This document shows positions 59,160-64,000 of a stretch of DNA of 64,000 nt, one piece after another; within the stretch, counting starts at the first letter, position 1, and each line of letters opens with the position of its first letter. The notes beneath the pieces are model-generated. The model was not told the origin of the DNA. It made no database searches and saw only the letters and a program-made list of their open reading frames with translations. Position numbers and translations under genes: made by a program. The stretch is from Bacillus sp. HSf4 (GTDB lineage: Bacteria; Bacillota; Bacilli; Bacillales; Bacillaceae). The stretch spans positions 3,577,501 through 3,641,500 of the forward strand of contig NZ_CP120679.1 of NCBI RefSeq assembly GCF_029537375.1, given 5' to 3'.

Positions 59160-61466
59160 TTATTTTTTCTTTTTCTTTCTTTTCTGCTTCGGTGCGTTTT
59201 GGAAACCGCGTTTTTTCTTTACTTTTTTCTTTTTCGGCTTTGTGAACCATTCCCCTTTGTCAGAAGCAGGCGCCGTCTTTTTGGAATCTTTCCCCTTCTG
59301 TTTGCCTTCAGGTTTCGGCCTGCGGCGCGATCCTTTCATTCCGACGATTTCAAAGTCGATGTTCCGTTCGTCCTTATTGACGTCGACGACGCGGACCGTA
59401 ATCTCGTCGCCGATCCGGTAGACATTGCCCGTCCTTTCGCCGATCATCGCGTAATGCTGTTCATCATAGCGGTAGAAATCATCCGTCATAAAGCTGACAT
59501 GGACCAGTCCTTCAATCGTATTCGGAAGCTCGACAAACATGCCGAAGTTCGTGACCGAACTGATCATGCCGTCAAATTCCTCACCGATCTTATCCATCAT
59601 ATATTCCGCTTTTTTCAGGTCGTCAGTTTCCCGCTCCGCGTCGACGGCATTGCGTTCCATATTTGACGTATGCTCGGCAATATCCGGAAGCTTCTCCGCC
59701 CATTTTTCCCTTGTTGCTTCATCGGTCTTGCCCTGAATCAAGTATGTCCTGATCAGCCTGTGGACGATCAAATCAGGATAGCGGCGAATCGGCGATGTAA
59801 AGTGGGTGTAAAATTCAGTTGACAACCCGAAGTGGCCGAGGCTTTGCGGGTCATATTTCGCCTGTTTCATCGACCTGAGCATCACCGTAGAAATGACGGC
59901 TTCTTCCGGGCGGTCTCTCACTTCATCGAGCACGTTCTGGAGCGCCTTCGGATGGATGCTGCCGGCCGTCCCTTTGACCACATAGCCAAATGTGGCGACA
60001 AACTCCAAAAATCTCTGCAGCTTCTCCTGATCCGGGTCCTCGTGAATCCGGTAAATAAACGGCACGTTCATCCAATGAAAGTGCTCAGCGACCGTTTCAT
60101 TGGCCACAAGCATAAACTCTTCAATCAGCTTTTCCGCCGTTGACCTCTCTCTGATCACGACGTCTTTCGCCTTGCCTTCCTCATCGACAAGAACCTTCGC
60201 TTCCTTAAAATCAAAATCGACGGCTCCGCGGTTCATCCGCTTGTCGCGTAAAATGGCGGCAAGCTCTTCCATATCTTTAAACAGCGGCACAAGAGCTTCA
60301 TATTTTTGCTTCAGCTCTTCATCATCATCAACTAAAATTTTGTTGACGTCCGAATATGTCATCCGTTCAGTCGTCTTAATCACGCTTTGAAAAATATCAT
60401 GCTTTACGACTTGTCCTTGGCCGTTAATTTCCATTTCACACGACATCGTCAAGCGGTCGACTTTCGGATTTAAAGAGCAGATGCCGTTCGAGAGCCGATG
60501 CGGGATCATCGGAATGACCCTGTCGACCAAATAAACGCTCGTTCCCCGTTCATACGCCTCTTGATCAATCGGCGATCCTTCTGTTACATAGTGACTGACA
60601 TCGGCAATGTGAACGCCGAGTTTATAATGCCCGTTCTCAAGTTTTGTAACGGTAACGGCGTCATCGAGATCTTTGGCATCCGCGCCATCGATCGTGACGA
60701 TCGTTTGATCGCGCAAATCGCGTCTATTCTGAAGATCCTTTTCATCGATCGTTTCCGGTGTGGCGCCGGCCTGTTCCAACGCTTCCCTCGGAAATTCCCC
60801 GGGAAGACCGTGTTTATGAATGATCGATAGGATATCAATACCGGGATCGTTTTTATGGCCGAGAATTTCAACGACTTCCCCCTCGGCGCTCATCCGTCCT
60901 TCAGGGTAGCTTGTCAGGCGGACGACGACCTTATGGCCCTCGACAGCGCCGTTTTTGGCGTGTTTCGGAATAAAGATGTCGTTTGTGATTTTTTTATCGT
61001 CCGGAATGACAAACCCGAAATTTCTCGTCTCCGTATACGTACCGACGATTTTCTGAACGTTCCGCTCAATGATGCGGATGACAGAGCCTTCTTTTTTTGT
61101 GCCTCCGGTTGCCGTGCTCATGCGGACGAGCACCGTATCTCCGTTCATCGCCGTATTCAGCTCGGAAGGCGGAATAAAGACGTCATCAAGCGCGGCGTCT
61201 TCAGGAAGGAGAAACGCAAAGCCCTTGGCGTGCGCCGAAATCTTTCCTTTGATTAAATTCATTTTTTCCGGCAATCCGTACCGGTTGCTTCTCGTTCGGA
61301 CGACAAGCCCTTTTTCTTCAAGGCTCACCAATGCCTTGACAAGCTCTTTATATTCATCTGCATCTGTAATCTCAAGCATCTCCTCCAGTTCCTGAACTGT
61401 CAGAGGTTTATATGCTTCTTCCTTCATAAAGGAAAGAAGCTTATCCATAAATTCTTCTTTTTCCAC
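59160..61466 (-). CDS. rnr: Ribonuclease R
   Basis: This 768-residue 3'-5' exoribonuclease has an N-terminal winged helix ([20 protein letters not shown]), two cold-shock domains and the RNB catalytic domain with [17 protein letters not shown] (metal-binding Asp cluster). An S1 domain lies near residues 635-715 and a very Lys-rich tail ([12 protein letters not shown]) follows. It degrades structured RNA and faulty mRNAs released by trans-translation. GTG start with AAGGAGG at 8 nt. Begins 13 nt after est. Confidence 0.95.
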   Translation of the reverse strand: MEKEEFMDKLLSFMKEEAYKPLTVQELEEMLEITDADEYKELVKALVSLEEKGLVVRTRSNRYGLPEKMNLIKGKISAHAKGFAFLLPEDAALDDVFIPPSELNTAMNGDTVLVRMSTATGGTKKEGSVIRIIERNVQKIVGTYTETRNFGFVIPDDKKITNDIFIPKHAKNGAVEGHKVVVRLTSYPEGRMSAEGEVVEILGHKNDPGIDILSIIHKHGLPGEFPREALEQAGATPETIDEKDLQNRRDLRDQTIVTIDGADAKDLDDAVTVTKLENGHYKLGVHIADVSHYVTEGSPIDQEAYERGTSVYLVDRVIPMIPHRLSNGICSLNPKVDRLTMSCEMEINGQGQVVKHDIFQSVIKTTERMTYSDVNKILVDDDEELKQKYEALVPLFKDMEELAAILRDKRMNRGAVDFDFKEAKVLVDEEGKAKDVVIRERSTAEKLIEEFMLVANETVAEHFHWMNVPFIYRIHEDPDQEKLQRFLEFVATFGYVVKGTAGSIHPKALQNVLDEVRDRPEEAVISTVMLRSMKQAKYDPQSLGHFGLSTEFYTHFTSPIRRYPDLIVHRLIRTYLIQGKTDEATREKWAEKLPDIAEHTSNMERNAVDAERETDDLKKAEYMMDKIGEEFDGMISSVTNFGMFVELPNTIEGLVHVSFMTDDFYRYDEQHYAMIGERTGNVYRIGDEITVRVVDVNKDERNIDFEIVGMKGSRRRPKPEGKQKGKDSKKTAPASDKGEWFTKPKKKKVKKKRGFQNAPKQKRKKKKK

Positions 61467-61479
61467 TAACCAGACCTCC

Positions 61480-62226
61480 TTAAGGCTGCCAATCCAACGT
61501 TTCTAAAAATTGATACACATCTTCGTGCAATGTTTCACGCTCTTTATCCAAAGTGATGGCATGCCCTGATTCTTCATACCATTTCAGTTTTTTATCATCC
61601 GTCTCGACTTCATTGTAGATGATGTTTGCGCTGTCCGTATTGATCATATGATCATGGCGGGCCTGCACTACAAACGTCGGCGAGTAGATCATGTCTACAT
61701 GATGTCTGACATCGGCGATAAGCTCCTGTAAAGCCTTTAATGTGTTCATCGGCGTTTTTTTGAATTCTTCCATTTCGGCGTCAATCTGTTCCGGTGTTTT
61801 GCCTTCAAATTTTTTATAATTGCGGGCATAATCAAGCACACCTTGATACATCGTCTCTTCGCTTTTGATATACATCGGCGCGCACATTGGAACAATTCCC
61901 TTTACGGGTACAGTGTAACCCAATTTCAGAGAAAAAACCCCTCCGAGAGACAGTCCGCAAGCCGCTATTTGTTCATATCCTTCCGATTTCAAATATTCGT
62001 AACCGTCCATGACGTCTTTCCACCAGTCTTCAGGGCCTGTGGAAAGAAGTTCTTCCGGCGGGACGCCGTGTCCTTGATATTGAGGAGCGTGGCACGTATA
62101 GCCCCTTTCATTTAAATATCTCCCGAGCATTCTCACATCTGCTGTGTTTCCCGTAAATCCGTGCAGCAGCAGGACGGCTTTTTTTCCGCCTTTAAATGTG
62201 AAAGGTTGTGGTTTGACGATTTTCAT
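61480..62226 (-). CDS. est: Carboxylesterase Est (YvaK)
   Basis: This 248-residue alpha/beta hydrolase resembles Geobacillus Est30. The oxyanion strand is [18 protein letters not shown], the nucleophile elbow [17 protein letters not shown] (Ser about 94) and the catalytic His lies in [14 protein letters not shown] near the C-terminus. It hydrolyses short- to medium-chain esters. First of the est-rnr-smpB group. Confidence 0.92.
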   Translation of the reverse strand: MKIVKPQPFTFKGGKKAVLLLHGFTGNTADVRMLGRYLNERGYTCHAPQYQGHGVPPEELLSTGPEDWWKDVMDGYEYLKSEGYEQIAACGLSLGGVFSLKLGYTVPVKGIVPMCAPMYIKSEETMYQGVLDYARNYKKFEGKTPEQIDAEMEEFKKTPMNTLKALQELIADVRHHVDMIYSPTFVVQARHDHMINTDSANIIYNEVETDDKKLKWYEESGHAITLDKERETLHEDVYQFLETLDWQP

Positions 62227-62327
62227 GATTCACTGTCTCCTTTTCATATGTATTCTTCCACGTTTGATCTGGAAACAAACTTAATAAATAGAACCGGCCG
62301 CAAGACAGAGGCCGGCAAATAGGAAAA

Positions 62328-62351
62328 AGGCCTGACTTCAACATCAGACCT
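62328..62351 (-). terminator. Terminator of secG
   Basis: AGGCCTGA (62328-62335) pairs with TCAGACCT (62344-62351) with one G-T pair; on the minus strand TTTTTCC follows. A second G/C hairpin (CCGGCC/GGCCGG) lies at 62294-62315. Confidence 0.65.
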
Positions 62352-62365
62352 CATGCTTCATTGTC

Positions 62366-62596
62366 TTATACAAAGTAAGCAAGCGCAATCGTTAAGAAAA
62401 AGAAAAGCACGGTTAAAACAACCGTAATCCGGTGAAGAATTAAATCCAATCCTCTTGCTTTCTGCTTTCCAAAAAGCTGCTCGGCTCCTCCGGAAATCGC
62501 GCCCGATAATCCTGCGCTTTTGCTGGATTGCAGCAGCACGACAACGATAAGTGCAACGCAAACAATCACTAATAAGACCGTTAAAAATGCGGTCAT
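62366..62596 (-). CDS. secG: Preprotein translocase subunit SecG
   Basis: This 76-residue protein has two transmembrane helices ([19 protein letters not shown] and [21 protein letters not shown]). The conserved loop [20 protein letters not shown] lies between them. It supports the SecYEG channel during protein export. Same length and neighbours as B. subtilis SecG (YvaL). ATG with GGAGGTG. Confidence 0.96.
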   Translation of the reverse strand: MTAFLTVLLVIVCVALIVVVLLQSSKSAGLSGAISGGAEQLFGKQKARGLDLILHRITVVLTVLFFFLTIALAYFV

Positions 62597-62745
62597 TTCC
62601 TACACCTCCAGGCAAACTGGCTGACAATAGTTTTATTTTACATGAAAACGAAGTTGCTGTCACGGGCTGAATCGACCGTCTTGTTTATTTTTTGCCAGCC
62701 CCGGAAAGGCGTATACACACATGATTGGAAAGGCTCCGCTTTAAT

Positions 62746-63042
62746 TCAATATGCAGCATGGTGTTTCTGTTTCAAGACCTCCTTCATCTCTTGCAAAAGC
62801 ATCTCTGCACCGCGGGGACTGAGCACGATCTTGCCGCCCGCGTACGTTTTGTTCTGCGTCGTGATTTCCCCTGTCATCAGGCAGGCCATGTTGGCGGCGT
62901 ATTTTGTCAAAATGATGCTTTCACCTTCACTGTATATTTCCAGCGGGTCCTTTTCATTGATGTTCAGCACCTTCCGCATTTCCACCGGGAGCACCACCCT
63001 TCCAAGCTCATCGATTCTCCGGACAATTCCCGTATTTTTCAT
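62746..63042 (-). CDS. AbrB/Abh-like transition-state regulator
   Basis: This 98-residue protein has an N-terminal SpoVT/AbrB swapped-hairpin domain (MKNTGIVRRIDELGRVVLPV, MRKVLNINEKDPLEIYSE) and a C-terminal dimer domain (CLMTGEITTQN, GGKIVLSPRGAEMLLQEM). The C-terminal half is closer to Abh than AbrB. ATG at 63042 follows AAGGAGG with a longish 11-nt spacing. It lies 29 nt after the small XRE gene and next to rghR, a place where I do not recall an AbrB paralogue in B. subtilis. It should regulate genes on leaving exponential growth. Confidence 0.87.
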   Translation of the reverse strand: MKNTGIVRRIDELGRVVLPVEMRKVLNINEKDPLEIYSEGESIILTKYAANMACLMTGEITTQNKTYAGGKIVLSPRGAEMLLQEMKEVLKQKHHAAY

Positions 63043-63071
63043 AATTTGTGCGGCCTCCTTTTTTCCTTGTT

Positions 63072-63302
63072 TCATTGACTTTTGTCAACATCTTTGTAAT
63101 AGAAGAGATCTTCGAATTTTTTGTTGAAATACTGAATCATTTTTCCAATGACAAGCTGACCCGGCCTCCTTTCCCCATTAAGGACTCTGCTAAGTGTTGC
63201 CGGGGATACACCGATTTCAATGGCAAGCTGATTTAAGGAAAGATTATGCTCAACCATATACTGAAGAACAAAATCTCTCCTGATATGAATCTTTTTTACC
63301 AT
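63072..63302 (-). CDS. yvzC: Small XRE-family regulator YvzC
   Basis: This 76-residue protein is almost only a helix-turn-helix (HNLSLNQLAIEIGVSPATLS, RVLNGERRPGQLVIGKMIQY). It is preceded by AAGGGGAG and by a promoter whose -35 is part of an RghR-like operator. It probably forms a transcript with the AbrB-like gene. The target is unknown. Length matches the B. subtilis YvzC I remember. Confidence 0.8.
   Translation of the reverse strand: MVKKIHIRRDFVLQYMVEHNLSLNQLAIEIGVSPATLSRVLNGERRPGQLVIGKMIQYFNKKFEDLFYYKDVDKSQ
63075..63088. promoter_or_regulatory. TTGAC-TTTT-GTCAA palindrome at the end of yvzC
   Basis: A perfect palindrome TTGACTTTTGTCAA-type dyad (TTGAC, four Ts, GTCAA) lies in the last codons of yvzC, about 33 nt upstream of the AbrB-like start. 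It matches the operator found at 63364 and 63927. Confidence 0.6.
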
Positions 63303-63348
63303 TATGACTCCCCTTCCTTTTGTTTTATATTTCTTTTTATCTATATCA

Positions 63349-63377
63349 ACCATAATTGATATGTTAACTTTTGTCAA
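63349..63377 (-). promoter_or_regulatory. yvzC promoter overlapping an RghR-like operator
   Basis: On the minus strand TTGACA (63377-63372), a 17-nt spacer and TATGGT (63354-63349) form a good SigA promoter. Its -35 lies inside TTAAC-TTTT-GTCAA (63364-63377), so an XRE repressor bound there would block it. Confidence 0.65.
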
Positions 63378-63396
63378 TACTTTTATCATCCATATG

Positions 63397-63425
63397 TTTC
63401 CTGTAGTCAATATTCATACTAAAAT
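63397..63425 (+). promoter_or_regulatory. Candidate rghR promoter
   Basis: TAAAAT at 63420-63425 with a weak TTTCCT at 63397-63402 (17-nt spacer). The surrounding sequence, including TAGTCAA at 63404, is repeated almost exactly at 63960-63990. Confidence 0.4.
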
Positions 63426-63456
63426 ATTGAATATAAGAGATTGTGAGGTTTTGAAG

Positions 63457-63858
63457 ATGACGGATTTTGGAAGTCGATTGAGGGAGTTAAGGGAGCGGAA
63501 AAAGCTGACTGTCAATCAGCTCGCGATGTATTCCGGCGTCAGTTCCGCCGGCATTTCAAGAATCGAAAACGGCCACCGCGGTGTACCGAAGCCGGCGACG
63601 ATCAGAAAGCTGGCCGACGCCTTGAAAATTCCGTATGAGGAGCTGATGGCATCAGCCGGCTATATCAGCGCGGCCGCCGTCAATGAGTCAAGAAGCGGCT
63701 ACGATACCATCAACAACATCGTTTCTCAATATCAGCTTGAGAACCTTTCATTATTTGACGCGGAAAAATGGAGGCTTCTGTCAAAGGCTGACATCGAGAA
63801 CCTCGAGAAATATTTCAATTTTCTCGTGCAGGAAGCACGCAGACGGAACAACTCCTGA
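63457..63858 (+). CDS. rghRA: XRE-family repressor RghR
   Basis: This 133-residue protein has an N-terminal helix-turn-helix (SRLRELRERKKLTVNQLAMY, then SGVSSAGISRIENGHRGVPK) and a C-terminal helical domain ending FNFLVQEARRRNNS. It resembles B. subtilis RghRA/YvaN, which represses rapG, rapH and rapD and so affects ComA and competence signalling. ATG at 63457. The operator-like dyads on both sides suggest auto- or cross-regulation. Confidence 0.85.
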   Translation: MTDFGSRLRELRERKKLTVNQLAMYSGVSSAGISRIENGHRGVPKPATIRKLADALKIPYEELMASAGYISAAAVNESRSGYDTINNIVSQYQLENLSLFDAEKWRLLSKADIENLEKYFNFLVQEARRRNNS

Positions 63859-63911
63859 TTCCAGCTCCCTCCGCTTTTCCTCTTGTAAGCCTGTACACTT
63901 TTCTTGCTGCT

Positions 63912-63989
63912 ATTTTATACCTTATGTTAACTTTTGTCAATATTTTTCCACCTGAACTGTTTCCTTTAGTCAACATTTGTATTAAAATG
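63912..63989. promoter_or_regulatory. Second copy of the rghR operator/promoter region
   Basis: From 63924 to about 63989 the sequence repeats 63361-63428: the TTAAC-TTTT-GTCAA dyad (63927-63940), TTTCCTTTAGTCAA and TTAAAATGTT. In the leftward direction TTGACA (63940-63935), a 17-nt spacer and TAAAAT (63917-63912) also form a promoter pointing into rghR from its 3' side. Confidence 0.6.
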
Positions 63990-64000
63990 TTACATAACAC

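Overview
The window looks like chromosomal DNA of a Bacillus, most likely the B. licheniformis group (licheniformis/paralicheniformis/sonorensis). The gene order nhaK, helD, yvgT, bdbCD, cadA, copZA, csoR, iolW, azoR2, rnr, smpB, ssrA, secG, yvzC, rghR follows the yvg-yva region of B. subtilis as I remember it. Into this backbone are inserted blocks typical of the licheniformis group: a pulcherriminic acid cluster, a rhamnose operon, a xyloglucan-type sugar operon and a xylanase pair. The species call comes from remembered protein sequences and was not searched.

Layout. 1-9.7 kb: a ROK kinase fragment, an Na+/H+ antiporter, a class V aminotransferase, HelD, an AT-rich orphan membrane protein, YvgT, a decayed GrpB-family gene and a GNAT acetyltransferase. 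9.8-13.2 kb: thiol oxidase pair BdbC/BdbD and the metal ATPase CadA. 13.4-21.6 kb: a five-gene plus-strand operon (sugar-binding lipoprotein, two permeases, GH31 alpha-xylosidase, secreted GH3 glycosidase) behind a cre box and a XylR-like dyad. 21.8-24.4 kb: a manganese-type ABC transporter. 24.5-28.0 kb: copper homeostasis (csoR, copZ, copA and a tiny membrane protein coupled to copA). 28.1-34.9 kb: a DJ-1/PfpI protein and the rhamnose operon rhaEW, a sensory-rhodopsin-transducer-like gene, rhaA, rhaB, rhaR. 35-38.2 kb: a secreted beta/gamma-crystallin-like protein and two MFS transporters. 36.9-41.7 kb: the pulcherriminic acid cluster yvmA, yvmC, cypX, yvmB, with four copies of one operator.

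41.7-48.2 kb: amidase, YjiC-type glycosyltransferase, IolW, azoreductase, a vanadium-haloperoxidase-like PAP2 protein and TrhO. 48.3-51.2 kb: the SigO/RsoA two-part sigma factor with its target oxalate decarboxylase operon and YvrL. 51.3-53.5 kb: two small unknown genes and a membrane-anchored alpha/beta hydrolase. 53.7-56.7 kb: glucuronoxylanase XynC and arabinofuranohydrolase XynD. 57-58.5 kb: a decayed strip with an endolysin relic next to tmRNA. 58.5-62.6 kb: trans-translation and RNA decay genes smpB and rnr, with est and secG. 62.7-64.0 kb: an AbrB paralogue and small XRE repressors with repeated operators. The window ends in a second copy of the rghR promoter region, so another rghR-type gene probably begins just outside.

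Functionally the window combines plant-polysaccharide use (xyloglucan, glucuronoarabinoxylan, rhamnose), metal handling (Cu, Cd/Zn, Mn, iron chelation through pulcherrimin), acid/oxalate response and ribosome rescue. No complete mobile element, CRISPR array, rRNA or tRNA gene was seen. Nothing here is clearly an undescribed system. The best leads are the RghR operator network with a predicted antisense promoter, the copA-coupled microprotein, the sensor-like protein in the rhamnose operon, the GH3 enzyme with a fascin-like insertion, and several uncharacterised small ORFs.
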